DNA of 64,000 nt. Origin: Kaistia terrae (lineage in GTDB: Bacteria > Pseudomonadota > Alphaproteobacteria > Rhizobiales > Kaistiaceae). Shown here in pieces: positions 8,881 through 16,912 of this stretch. Position 1 is the stretch's first letter. Each line of letters opens with the position of its first letter. The stretch covers positions 62,001-126,000 of the forward strand of contig NZ_JAPKNH010000011.1 of assembly GCF_026344005.1 (NCBI RefSeq). The letters run 5' to 3'. A program made the translations under genes and the position numbers. The notes under the pieces are model-generated. The model did no database searches, was not told the DNA's origin, and worked only from the letters and a program-made list of their open reading frames with translations.

Positions 8881-8999
8881 CGCGTCCTCATCACCTTCGT
8901 CGTCGCATCTGACGGCGTGTTCGCCCTCGCCGACGCCATGACGACGGTGGCGCTCGCCATCTCGACGCTGATCGTCAAATCGACGCAGGGCGACGCGCG
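8881..8999 (+). pseudogene. Remnant of a cation diffusion facilitator gene
   Basis: About 40 codons (RVLITFVVASDGVFALADAM then TTVALAISTLIVKS) match residues 10-67 of the intact transporter at 10832-11758. A 21-bp stretch at 8886-8906 is identical to 10867-10887. The fragment lacks a net 48 bp plus one GCC codon relative to the intact gene, both multiples of three. A TAG stands just upstream at 8878-8880. It lies between the orphan low-GC gene and the channel gene, in the same orientation as the intact copy. Confidence 0.8.
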
Positions 9000-9004
9000 C
9001 TGCC

Positions 9005-9442
9005 TCAGCCGTGCCTGCCGCGCGGCCATCTCGCGATGGCGTTCTGGACAGCGGCGATGAAGATCGCCGTGCTGATGCCAAACATCATCAAGCCATTGGC
9101 AGCCTGCATCGGCGCAAGCAGCCGCATGCGGCCGCTCAGCACGACATCGCCATAACCGAGCGACGTGAAGGTCACACCGGAAAAATACCACGCCGTTTCA
9201 AAGTTTTCGAAGGCGCCGAGCGCGATATAGAGCAGCGCCCAAAAGGCGATCTGGACGAAATTGCCAAGCATCAGCACGGTCATCAGGATCGAGAATTGCA
9301 GAAAAATCGCCCGCCACGGCTTCGGGCCCAGCGGTCGCGTTCCGGCCCGCGCGAAGTAGCGCACCGCGACCATCGATGCGTAGGCCTGGAGCACAAGGCA
9401 TCCCAATATCGCCAACAGGCCGAGAGCCAGGATTACGATCAC
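9005..9442 (-). CDS. Two-helix potassium-channel-like membrane protein
   Basis: 145 aa. A hydrophobic N-terminal helix (about 2-25), a second membrane helix (about 47-76), a pore loop with the selectivity-filter sequence TSLGYGDV (93-100) and a last helix (about 115-133) fit an ion-channel pore domain (Ion_trans_2 type). The expected filter is TVGYGD, so the GYGD core is intact. No cytoplasmic ligand-sensing domain is attached. Its start overlaps the end of the upstream AI-2E gene by four bases, so translation is probably coupled. Potassium or other monovalent cation passage is inferred from the filter only. Confidence 0.8.
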   Translation of the reverse strand: MIVILALGLLAILGCLVLQAYASMVAVRYFARAGTRPLGPKPWRAIFLQFSILMTVLMLGNFVQIAFWALLYIALGAFENFETAWYFSGVTFTSLGYGDVVLSGRMRLLAPMQAANGLMMFGISTAIFIAAVQNAIARWPRGRHG

Positions 9443-10545
9443 GGTAGTGGTTCATCCCCCCGCTGGCCGTTGCCGACCGGGCGCTGGCGCAGCCATTCCA
9501 TCAGCAGCACATAGGCGACAGCCAGAAGCACCGGCCCGACAAACAGGCCGAGAAGACCATCGGCAAGCACACCTCCAATGACGCCGATCAGGATCACCGG
9601 CATCGGCACTTCCAGCCCGCGACCCAGCAGCAGGGGCTTCAGCGCATTATCGCTGAGGCCCATGACGAGGCTCCAGATCGTGAAGAGGACGGCCGGCGTC
9701 GTGGCTTCGGTCAGGAAGACGTAGGCGATGACAGGCAGCGTCAAGAGCGTCACCGGCACCTGCACGATGCCCAGCAGGAGGGCGACAAGCGTCAAAAGAC
9801 CGGCCGCCGATAGACCGATGGCGAAGAAGCCGATCCCGACCAGCAGGGCCTGGATCACCGCGACGCCGATGACGCCGAGGGCCACGCCCCGGATCGTGGC
9901 GACCGTCAGCGTCGCGAGGTGCGCCCCTCGCTCCCGGCTACCGGTGACACGCTGCAACAGGCGCAGGGCGAAATTGGCGGCGCCCTTGCCATAGGCGACG
10001 AGCACAGCGGCGATGCCGACGGAAACGACGAATGACAATTCGCCGGCGGCGAGATCGCGAGCGAACGACAGCAGCCACGCCGTGAACCCGCTTAGCGCCG
10101 AGCGATATTTGGCAAGTGCTGCCGGCAGATTGGTGGCGACGAGCGCCCAGATCTCGGTCAGCTTCGCGCCCACCACCGGGATGTCGGCAAGCCGGGGCGG
10201 CGGCGGCGGCACGGTCAGGTCGTTGTTCTGCAGGCCCGAGACAAGCGAATAGAGCGAAGACCCGAGCGACGTCACCACGACGACCATCGGCACCAGCGTC
10301 AAGGTGACGCCGACCACGCCGATCAGCAGCGCCGATCCGCGATTTCCGAGAGGAACGGCCAGACGGCGATGCAGCGGATACAGCATCACGCCAAGGATAA
10401 CCGACCAGAGCAGAATGGCGGTAAAGGGCAGCAGGATGCGGACGCAGACATAAACCAGAAGGGCCGCCAGCCCGAGCTGGAGCGCCGTATCGAGCAGGTT
10501 GGAGCGCGGCGGCGCGTAGCCAGCCTCTGGCGCATCCTGATCCAT
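9439..10545 (-). CDS. AI-2E family transporter (PF01594)
   Basis: Polytopic membrane protein of about 368 aa with at least seven hydrophobic segments. The C-terminal part NALKPLLLGRGLEVPMPVIL then IGVIGGVLADGLLGLFVGPV is the hallmark of the AI-2E/PerM family. Family members export signals or act in Na+(Li+)/H+ antiport; substrate cannot be read here. I chose the ATG at 10545 (MDQDAPEAGYAPPRSN), preceded by AGAGGG; an ATG at 10566 and one at 10671 are in frame. The downstream channel gene overlaps by four bases, suggesting a two-gene ion-homeostasis operon. Confidence 0.85.
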   Translation of the reverse strand: MDQDAPEAGYAPPRSNLLDTALQLGLAALLVYVCVRILLPFTAILLWSVILGVMLYPLHRRLAVPLGNRGSALLIGVVGVTLTLVPMVVVVTSLGSSLYSLVSGLQNNDLTVPPPPPRLADIPVVGAKLTEIWALVATNLPAALAKYRSALSGFTAWLLSFARDLAAGELSFVVSVGIAAVLVAYGKGAANFALRLLQRVTGSRERGAHLATLTVATIRGVALGVIGVAVIQALLVGIGFFAIGLSAAGLLTLVALLLGIVQVPVTLLTLPVIAYVFLTEATTPAVLFTIWSLVMGLSDNALKPLLLGRGLEVPMPVILIGVIGGVLADGLLGLFVGPVLLAVAYVLLMEWLRQRPVGNGQRGDEPLP

Positions 10546-10724
10546 CCGCTTGCCCTCTGCTTCCATCTCTTGCAGCAGTTTTCGCGACGCGCCCGGTCCG
10601 TCCCAACAGCATATCACAAATGACATCTTCCCCTGCGTAAGTTTGCGGGATGAGCGGGGTATGGGGTGCATCGACCGACCGGCGCCGCTAGAGCGAGATC
10701 CATCTTCTTTGAAGCGCCATTCCT

Positions 10725-10747
10725 CACCTCTCCCTGAGGGAGAGGTG
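10725..10747. repeat. Family B palindrome
   Basis: CACCTCTCCCT facing AGGGAGAGGTG around a single base, 85 bp before the cation-efflux gene. It is the simplest copy of family B, in the divergent region between the AI-2E and CDF genes. Confidence 0.75.
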
Positions 10748-10831
10748 AAAAGTCGGATTCTACCCAGGTGCTTCTTGCTCTAAAGTCCGGCGACCGGCGC
10801 ATTCGGGCGGCCGGAGGGTGAGGAAAGAATA

Positions 10832-11758
10832 TTGCTGACCGAACAGGGCGTCCTTCGCGCGTCGATCCTCATCACCTTCGTCGTCGCGGCGTTCGGCATC
10901 GTTTTCGGGCTGCTTTCGGGCTCGTTCTCCATCGCCTTCGACGGTGTGTTCGCGCTGGCCGACGCCGCCATGACGACCGTGGCGCTGGGCGTTTCGGCGC
11001 TGATCGTCAAATCGGCGCAGAGCGACGCGCTTTCAGGAAAACTGCGCAACCGCTTCACCATGGGCTTCTGGCATCTGGAGCCGATGGTTCTGGGGCTGAA
11101 CGGCACCATTTTGATCATGGTTGCCATCTATGCGCTGATCAACGCCATCCTCTCGATCCAGGGCGGCGGCCGCGAACTGGAATTCGGCTATGCCATCCTC
11201 TATGCCGCGACGACGCTGGTCGTCTGCCTCGGCATGGCGTTTTTCGACTGGCGCGCGAACCGGAAAATCGAGTCCGACTTTCTCAAACTGGACATCCATT
11301 CCTGGCTGATGTCCGGCGCGATCAGCGCGGCGCTGCTGATCGCCTTTCTCATCGGCTATGGCGTCGAGGGCACGCGATACGACTGGATGACGCCCTATAT
11401 CGACCCGGCCGTGCTGGCGATCATCAGCGTCGCCATCATCCCGATTCCGATCGGCACGGTGCGGCAGGCGGTGGCCGACATGCTGCTTCTGACGCCGGCC
11501 GACCTGAAGGAACATGTCGACCAGGTGGCGCGGGATACGGTCCAGCGGCATGGATTTCTCACCTATCGCGCCTATGTCGCCAAGGTGGGCCGCGCCAAGC
11601 AGATCGAGATCTATTTCATCGTCGCCCGCAACGGCGCGGCGCGGCGGCTGGAGGAATGGGACAAGATCCGCGACGAGATCGGCGAGGCCATCGGCGACGA
11701 GAGCTATAATCGCTGGCTGACCATCGCCTTCACCACCGACAGCGAATGGGCCGAATAG
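10832..11758 (+). CDS. Cation diffusion facilitator family transporter
   Basis: 308 aa with six hydrophobic segments and a cytoplasmic tail (from about 225) typical of CDF antiporters that export divalent metals in exchange for protons. Start TTG at 10832 follows GAGGAAAG. The four ligands of the FieF transport site appear only half kept: by eye, D37 and H156 align with the first Asp and the His, but A41 and M160 replace the second and fourth Asp. HLEP (81-84) stands where GHxKxE is usual. Metal specificity is therefore unclear. A decayed partial copy lies at 8881-8999. Confidence 0.85.
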   Translation: MLTEQGVLRASILITFVVAAFGIVFGLLSGSFSIAFDGVFALADAAMTTVALGVSALIVKSAQSDALSGKLRNRFTMGFWHLEPMVLGLNGTILIMVAIYALINAILSIQGGGRELEFGYAILYAATTLVVCLGMAFFDWRANRKIESDFLKLDIHSWLMSGAISAALLIAFLIGYGVEGTRYDWMTPYIDPAVLAIISVAIIPIPIGTVRQAVADMLLLTPADLKEHVDQVARDTVQRHGFLTYRAYVAKVGRAKQIEIYFIVARNGAARRLEEWDKIRDEIGEAIGDESYNRWLTIAFTTDSEWAE

Positions 11759-11872
11759 CTTTTCTCCCTAATTTTTCCCGCGGCTGTCGATTCCGGCCGG
11801 GCTCGTTCGTTGAGGAGTGGAGGCGCGGCTGTTTTGGCCGGCGCCAGCGCGAACCAGCAAGGGGATGAGAAA

Positions 11873-12586
11873 ATGCCTCATGACCAGATCGTCCAGCCGG
11901 GAGACCTTGTCCCGGCAGCGGAAATGGCCGCGCGGAACACCGGCCGGGTTCTGAACGAAAGCGACGAGTATCGCCGCGCGCGCCAGGCGCTCCTGGCGGA
12001 AGAGATCGAGTTGCGTCGCCATATCGAGCGGGTGGCCGAGTTGCGGCGTCACCTGCCGCCGGGCGGCGTCGTTGCGAAGAACTATGCGTTTGAAAGCGAA
12101 ATGGGGCCGGTCGATTTCGCCAGCCTGTTCGGCGATCACCAGACCTTGGTCGTCTACAGCTACATGTATGGCCCGCAGCGCAAGCGGCCCTGCCCGATGT
12201 GCACCTCGATGATGAGCGCCTGGGACGGCGAGGCGCGCGATGTCGAGCAACGCGTGGCCCTGGCGATGATCGCCCGCTCGCCGATCGAGCGGCTGTGGGC
12301 GTTCAAGCAGGAGCGCGGCTGGAAGGCGCTAAAGCTCTATTCTGACGTCAGCGGCGATTTTACCCGCGATTATGTGAGCGCCGAGGATGCCGATATTCCG
12401 GCCCTCAACGTGTTCACCCGGCGCGACGGCGTCATCCGGCATTTCTGGGGCGACGAGATGGGCGAGACCGCCGATCCCGGCCAGGACCCGCGCGGCGCGC
12501 CGGACCCGATGCCGCTCTGGACCATCCTTGACCTGACGCCGGAAGGCCGCGGCACCGATTGGTATCCGAGCCTCGAATATCGCTGA
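11873..12586 (+). CDS. DUF899 family thioredoxin-like protein
   Basis: 237 aa. The N-terminal helical region (RRARQALLAEEIELRRHIER) leads to YAFESEMGPVDFASLFG, HQTLVVYSYMYG and the cysteine pair in RPCPMCTSMMSAWDG, all typical of DUF899 proteins, which adopt a thioredoxin-like fold. The C-terminal GTDWYPSLEY is also characteristic. Enzymatic function is unknown; redox chemistry is suggested by CPMC. The ATG at 11873 is preceded by AAGGGGATGAGAAA. It is followed 43 bp later by a YciI-family gene and the two may be co-transcribed. Confidence 0.88.
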   Translation: MPHDQIVQPGDLVPAAEMAARNTGRVLNESDEYRRARQALLAEEIELRRHIERVAELRRHLPPGGVVAKNYAFESEMGPVDFASLFGDHQTLVVYSYMYGPQRKRPCPMCTSMMSAWDGEARDVEQRVALAMIARSPIERLWAFKQERGWKALKLYSDVSGDFTRDYVSAEDADIPALNVFTRRDGVIRHFWGDEMGETADPGQDPRGAPDPMPLWTILDLTPEGRGTDWYPSLEYR

Positions 12587-12629
12587 GGCCGGGCCTCACC
12601 CTACCCGCGCGCAAGAACGGAGATTTCCG

Positions 12630-13049
12630 ATGCAGTTTGCCTGCCTGGTCTATGTCGACGGCGACGCGATGGCGGCGCTTTCGAAGGAAGAGCAAGCCCG
12701 GCTCACCGACGAGACGATCGTCCAGGATTGGGCCCTGCGCCAGGCGGGCCGGCTGATCCTGGCGCGGCCGCTGCAAGCGCCGGAGAGCGCCGCCGTCGTG
12801 CGCGTGCGCGCGGGGCACGCCAACGTCACCGACGGCCCCTTCTCCGAGGCCAAGGAGATTCTCGGCGGCTTCCTGATCATCGAGGCGGACGACAGGGAGG
12901 CGGCGATCGCGGTGGCGAAGGCGTCGCCGATGGCGCGGATGGGCAGCATCGAGGTCCGGCCGATCCTCGACCAGACGCACAGCGTGACGGGCGAAGGGCG
13001 GCCACCCGCCCTTTCGCGCGCGGTCGATCAGCCGTCGACCCGCTCATAG
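12630..13049 (+). CDS. YciI-family (YCII/DGPF domain) protein
   Basis: 139 aa. The ferredoxin-like YCII domain spans about residues 1-112, with VTDGPFSEAKEILGGF matching the DGPF motif that gives the family its name and a final GSIEVRPIL. Such proteins often sit beside ECF sigma factors; none is present here. The last 25 or so residues (from THSVTGEG) go beyond the usual domain end, and the final 22 bp overlap the 3' end of deoA on the other strand, so the stop may have been acquired by read-through. Function is unknown. Confidence 0.88.
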   Translation: MQFACLVYVDGDAMAALSKEEQARLTDETIVQDWALRQAGRLILARPLQAPESAAVVRVRAGHANVTDGPFSEAKEILGGFLIIEADDREAAIAVAKASPMARMGSIEVRPILDQTHSVTGEGRPPALSRAVDQPSTRS

Positions 13050-14338
13050 ACCGTCGCGGCGGGCTCCGGCTTGTCACCGAGGCGATAGGCGGCGCGCAGA
13101 AGTTCGCTGACACGGTCGGCATCCGCGTCTGACCTGGCGTGGATGCGGGCGAGCGGCGTGTTCGCGTCGAGGCGCGTGCCGAGGCCGGCCAGGTGAGAAA
13201 AGCCGACGGAAAGGTCGATCGGGTCGCTGGCGACACGACGGCCGCCGCCAAGCTCGATCACGGAGATGCCGACGGCGCGGGTGTCGATCGCCGAAACATG
13301 GCCCTCGCCTTCCGCCAGCACGTCGCGGACCACGGTAGCCTTCGGCAAATAGTCATCGACGCGCTCGACGAAATCCGTGGGGCCGCCGAGCCCCGCCACC
13401 ATGCGTCCAAACACCTCCGCCGCGCGGCCGGAGGTAATCGCCGTCTCGATGCGGTCACGCGCGGCGGAAACGCCATCGGCTCGGCCGGCGGTGATCAGCA
13501 TCTCGGCGCCGAGCGCCACGGTGATCTCATGCAGGCGTGCATCTCTCGCGGCGTCCGTCAGGTAGTGGACGGCGTTTCTCACCTCGAGCGCATTGCCGGC
13601 GGCGGACGCAAGCGGCTCGTTCATGTCGGTGATCAGGGCCGTGGTGCGGACACCGGCGCCATTCGCCACCTCGACCAGGCTTTTTGCCAGCGCGCGAGCG
13701 TCAGCGTGGCTGGCCATGAAGGCGCCAGTGCCGGTCTTGACGTCGAGGACGAGGCCCTGCAGCCCGGCGGCGAGCTTTTTCGACAGGATAGAGGCCGTGA
13801 TCAGCGGGATCGATTCGACCGTCGCGGTGACGTCGCGGATGGCGTAGAGGCGCTTGTCGGCCGGCGCGAGATCGGCGGTCTGGCCGATGACGGCGGTGCC
13901 GCAATCCCTCACCACCTGGCGGAACAGATCGAGGTCGGGCTGGCTCTTGTAGCCGGGGATGGCGTCGAACTTGTCCAGCGTGCCGCCGGTATGGCCGAGA
14001 CCACGACCGGAAATCATCGGCACATAGACACCGCATGCGGCAACGGCCGGGGCCAGCATCAACGAGACATTGTCTCCGACGCCGCCGGTCGAATGCTTGT
14101 CGACAACGGGGCCATCGAGATGCGACCAGTCCAGCACCGAGCCGGAATCACGCATGGCGAGCGTCAGCGCCACCGCCTCGTCGCGGCTCATGCCGCGAAA
14201 GAAGATCGCCATGGCGAAGGCGGCGACCTGCCCCTCCGAGACGGCGCCGGAGGTCAGCCCCTCGACCATGAAGCGGATCGCGTCCGAGGGCAGAACCTCG
14301 CCCTCGCGCTTGGCGCGGATGATTTCCTGCGGCAGCAT
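13028..14338 (-). CDS. deoA: Thymidine phosphorylase
   Basis: 436 aa, standard length. It converts thymidine and phosphate to thymine and 2-deoxyribose 1-phosphate. Visible marks are the N-terminal helical domain (LPQEIIRAKREGEVLPSDAI), the signature block DKHSTGGVGDNVSL, GRGLGHTGGTLDKFDAIPG, and VLDVKTGTGAFM for phosphate binding. Start MLPQEIIRAK at 14338 fits family lengths and follows GGGAGG by 12 bases. It is last in the nucleoside uptake and salvage series. It is separated from punA by a 351-bp repeat-rich gap, so it may be expressed less than the upstream genes. Confidence 0.95.
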   Translation of the reverse strand: MLPQEIIRAKREGEVLPSDAIRFMVEGLTSGAVSEGQVAAFAMAIFFRGMSRDEAVALTLAMRDSGSVLDWSHLDGPVVDKHSTGGVGDNVSLMLAPAVAACGVYVPMISGRGLGHTGGTLDKFDAIPGYKSQPDLDLFRQVVRDCGTAVIGQTADLAPADKRLYAIRDVTATVESIPLITASILSKKLAAGLQGLVLDVKTGTGAFMASHADARALAKSLVEVANGAGVRTTALITDMNEPLASAAGNALEVRNAVHYLTDAARDARLHEITVALGAEMLITAGRADGVSAARDRIETAITSGRAAEVFGRMVAGLGGPTDFVERVDDYLPKATVVRDVLAEGEGHVSAIDTRAVGISVIELGGGRRVASDPIDLSVGFSHLAGLGTRLDANTPLARIHARSDADADRVSELLRAAYRLGDKPEPAATVYERVDG

Positions 14339-14448
14339 TTTTTTGGCACGCCTCCCAAGCGTAGTCCGAGTTCGACCCGGCTTCTTCCAACCGGATCGCA
14401 CTATACCTCACCTCTCCCCTCGGAGAGACCTTTGCAAAGCCCCGCCCT

Positions 14449-14577
14449 CAACATCCTGAGGAAGCCCGCAGGGCCGTCTCGAAGGACGCGGAGCCGTCGT
14501 GCAAACCCGAGCGAATCCTGCCCTTCAGTCGTGCGTCCTTCGAGACGGCTTTCTTCGAAAGCCTCCTCAGGATGTTG
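14449..14577. repeat. Family D element with perfect terminal inverted repeats
   Basis: 129 bp. CAACATCCTGAG (14449-14460) and CTCAGGATGTTG (14566-14577) are perfect 12-bp inverted repeats. A second perfect 17-bp pair, GCCGTCTCGAAGGACGC (14473-14489) and its complement at 14533-14549, lies inside. A MITE-like layout without any coding sequence. Confidence 0.85.
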
Positions 14578-14623
14578 GACATGGGGGTACTGCGGAACGG
14601 GGAACCATCCGGTGAGGCCGTAA

Positions 14624-14672
14624 ACCCTCACCCGGAGCTTCGCTCCGACCTCTCCCTCAGGGAGAGGTGAAA
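14624..14672. repeat. Family B element
   Basis: CCCTCACCCGGAGCTTCGCT followed by the CCTCTCCCTCAGGGAGAGG palindrome. It ends 18 bp after the punA stop in the direction of transcription and may act as a transcript end. Confidence 0.75.
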
Positions 14673-14689
14673 GGAGGGCTGGATCGTCC

Positions 14690-15508
14690 TCAGTCCCCCA
14701 GATCCCGCAGAAAGCGGCGGATGATCTTTTCGAGCTTTTTCGCGCCGAGCGGAGCCATCTCCTTGGTCTCTTCATGCGAAAGCTCGCCCGCCGCCATGCC
14801 GGCGCCGAGATTTGTGATGTTGGAGATGGCGGCGACCTTCAGCCCGAAGAAGCGGGCCAGAATGGTCTCCGGAACGGTCGACATGCCGACGGCATCGGCG
14901 CCGAGGATGCGCGCCATGCGGATTTCGGCCGGCGTCTCGAAGGCGGGGCCGGAGAACCACATGTAGATGCCGCTCTCCAGATCGAGGCCCTCGCGCTTGG
15001 CGGCGCGCTCCAGGCTGGCGCGCCAGACCAGGTCATAGGCGACCGAAAGGCCAACGAAGCGGGCATCCGTCTCCTCGCCGATCAGCGGATTGCGGCCCGA
15101 GAAATTGATGTGGTCTTCCAGCATCATCAGCGAGCCGGGGCCCATTTCCGGGCGCAGCGAACCGGCGGCGTTGGTGAGGATGACGCCCTCGCAGCCCAGT
15201 TCTTTCAACATGCCGATGGCGTTGCGCATCACCGATGCATCGCCGGACTCGTAAAAGTGCGAGCGGCCGGAGAAGACGAGGACTTCGACGCCGTCCAGTC
15301 GTCCCGCCACCAGCGCGCCGGCATGGGCAGAGACCTTCGAGACCGGCATGCCGGGCAGGTCGGCATAGGGGATCCGGACGGCGTCGGTGACGGCGTCCGC
15401 CAGCGGGCCAAGGCCGGAACCGAGGACGATGCCGATGCGATAGGGCGCATCGCGCCGATCGCGCAGCACGGCGGCCGCGGCGCGACCGTCGTCCCGGAGC
15501 GCGGACAT
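14690..15508 (-). CDS. punA: Purine nucleoside phosphorylase
   Basis: 272-aa phosphorylase of the trimeric PNP/MTAP class that splits purine nucleosides to base and ribose 1-phosphate. It shows the N-terminal phosphate loop GIVLGSGLGPLAD, the SGRSHFYESG block, LTNAAGSLRPEMGPGSLM, and AFETPAEIRMARILGADAVGM followed by SNITN, all typical of class I PNP. Start ATG at 15508 overlaps the cdd stop by one base (TGATG), so translation is coupled. The extra 28 codons upstream in frame overlap cdd and are not used. The symbol punA is used by analogy; deoD is the unrelated hexameric type. Confidence 0.9.
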   Translation of the reverse strand: MSALRDDGRAAAAVLRDRRDAPYRIGIVLGSGLGPLADAVTDAVRIPYADLPGMPVSKVSAHAGALVAGRLDGVEVLVFSGRSHFYESGDASVMRNAIGMLKELGCEGVILTNAAGSLRPEMGPGSLMMLEDHINFSGRNPLIGEETDARFVGLSVAYDLVWRASLERAAKREGLDLESGIYMWFSGPAFETPAEIRMARILGADAVGMSTVPETILARFFGLKVAAISNITNLGAGMAAGELSHEETKEMAPLGAKKLEKIIRRFLRDLGD

Positions 15509-15933
15509 CAGAACCGCTCGTCCATGGAGAAGCCGGCGGGCAGCAGCTGGGCCATGGTGAAATCCTGGCCCTCGCCGGTCGGATCCGAGCAATGGATCAA
15601 GGTGTTGGGATGCGAAAATTCCTTCAGCCGCTGGCGACAGCCACCGCAGGGCGTGCAGACAATGCCGCCATCGACCCGGTCGGCCACGACGACGACAGCC
15701 GCGATGCGGCGGCCTTCGCCGGGAATGCCGGCGGCGATCATCTGGCCGATAGCCGAAGTCTCAGCGCACCAGCCCTCGGGATAGGCGGCGTTTTCGACAT
15801 TGGCGCCGACATAGACGCTGCCGTCCTCGGTCAGGACGGCGGCGCCGACCAGAAATTTCGAATAGGGCGCGTGGGCATTGAGGCGGACTTCCTGCGCCCG
15901 CTCCAGCAGTTCGGCCTTCAGCTGGTCGTCCAT
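15508..15933 (-). CDS. cdd: Cytidine deaminase
   Basis: 141-aa zinc deaminase converting cytidine and deoxycytidine to uridine forms. The family start HAPYSKFLVGAAV, the catalytic CAET (zinc Cys plus catalytic Glu) and the second zinc pair PCGGCRQ are all present. Length matches small homotetrameric CDAs. It begins one base after the permease stop and overlaps punA by one base, so transporter and salvage enzymes form one tightly packed operon. Confidence 0.95.
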   Translation of the reverse strand: MDDQLKAELLERAQEVRLNAHAPYSKFLVGAAVLTEDGSVYVGANVENAAYPEGWCAETSAIGQMIAAGIPGEGRRIAAVVVVADRVDGGIVCTPCGGCRQRLKEFSHPNTLIHCSDPTGEGQDFTMAQLLPAGFSMDERF

Positions 15934-15934
15934 T

Positions 15935-16903
15935 CTAGCGCTCCTTCACATAGGGCACGCCGCCAGCCTTGGGCGGGATCGCCTTGCCGATGAAGCCGGC
16001 AAGCAGGATCACGGTCAGGATGTAGGGCAGTGCCTGGATCAACTGGACCGGAACCTCGCCGAAGCCCGGGATGATGATGCCCTGCAGGCGGATCGAGGCC
16101 GCATCGAGGAAGCCGAACAGCAGGCAGGTCAGAAGCACGTTGAGTGGCTTCCACTTGGCGAAGACGAGCGCGGCAAGCGCGATATAGCCCTTGCCGGCCG
16201 ACATCTCGCGGATGAAGCCGGCGGACTGGGCGATCGACAGATAGGTGCCGGCGAAACCGGCAAGGATGCCGCAGCAGATCAGCGCGCGATAACGCAGCCA
16301 CGCCACCGAAATGCCGGCCGTGTCGACGGCGCCGGGATTCTCGCCCACCGCGCGGACGCGGAGGCCAAAGCGGGTGCGATAGAGCACCCACCAGGTGAAC
16401 GGGACGGCGAGGAAGGCCAGATAGACGAGGATGTTCTGGCCGGAGATCAGCCCGGAATAGAGCGGGCCGATGAAGGGGATCGGCGCGATATCGGCAGCAA
16501 ACGGCAGCGTGATCTCGGTGAAGCGCGCCGTATTGGGCAATTGCGGCGTGCGGCCGCCCTGGCCGAACCAGGCATTGCCGAGCAGGATCGTCAGGCCGGA
16601 GGCGATGAAATTGATCGCGACGCCGGAGATGATCTGGTTGCCGCGCTGGGTGATCGAGGCGAAGCCGTGCAGCAGGCTGAGCAGCACGCCGGTCAGGATG
16701 CCGGCGAAAAGGCCGAGCCAGGCCGATCCGGTGACGGTGGCGACCGAGGCGGCCGAAAAGGCCGAGAACAGCATCTTGCCTTCAAGGCCGATGTCGAAGA
16801 TGCCGGAGCGCTCGGCATAGAGGCCGGCGAGCGCGGTGAAGATCAACGGCACCGACAGGCGAACCGTGGCGGCGAGGATCTGGATCAGATCGGCGAAGTC
16901 CAT
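15935..16903 (-). CDS. Nucleoside-type ABC transporter permease (second)
   Basis: 322-aa membrane subunit with about eight to ten hydrophobic segments. YAERSGIFDIGLEGKMLFSA and GFLDAASIRLQG match the BPD_transp_2 permeases that pair with BMP-family binding proteins (NupQ/YufQ type). It forms the translocation pore with the neighbouring permease. The nine-base gap to the upstream permease and one-base gap to cdd indicate one transcript. Nucleoside uptake is inferred from the adjoining cytidine deaminase and phosphorylases. Confidence 0.92.
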   Translation of the reverse strand: MDFADLIQILAATVRLSVPLIFTALAGLYAERSGIFDIGLEGKMLFSAFSAASVATVTGSAWLGLFAGILTGVLLSLLHGFASITQRGNQIISGVAINFIASGLTILLGNAWFGQGGRTPQLPNTARFTEITLPFAADIAPIPFIGPLYSGLISGQNILVYLAFLAVPFTWWVLYRTRFGLRVRAVGENPGAVDTAGISVAWLRYRALICCGILAGFAGTYLSIAQSAGFIREMSAGKGYIALAALVFAKWKPLNVLLTCLLFGFLDAASIRLQGIIIPGFGEVPVQLIQALPYILTVILLAGFIGKAIPPKAGGVPYVKER

Positions 16904-16912
16904 GATCGCTCC

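Larger units (their letters stand above)
14339..14689. other. Repeat-filled gap between punA and deoA
   Basis: 351 bp without a gene. It contains a diverged family B arm near 14406-14427, a complete family D element and a family B element near punA. The elements are nested: family B sequence flanks the family D element on both sides. Confidence 0.7.
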
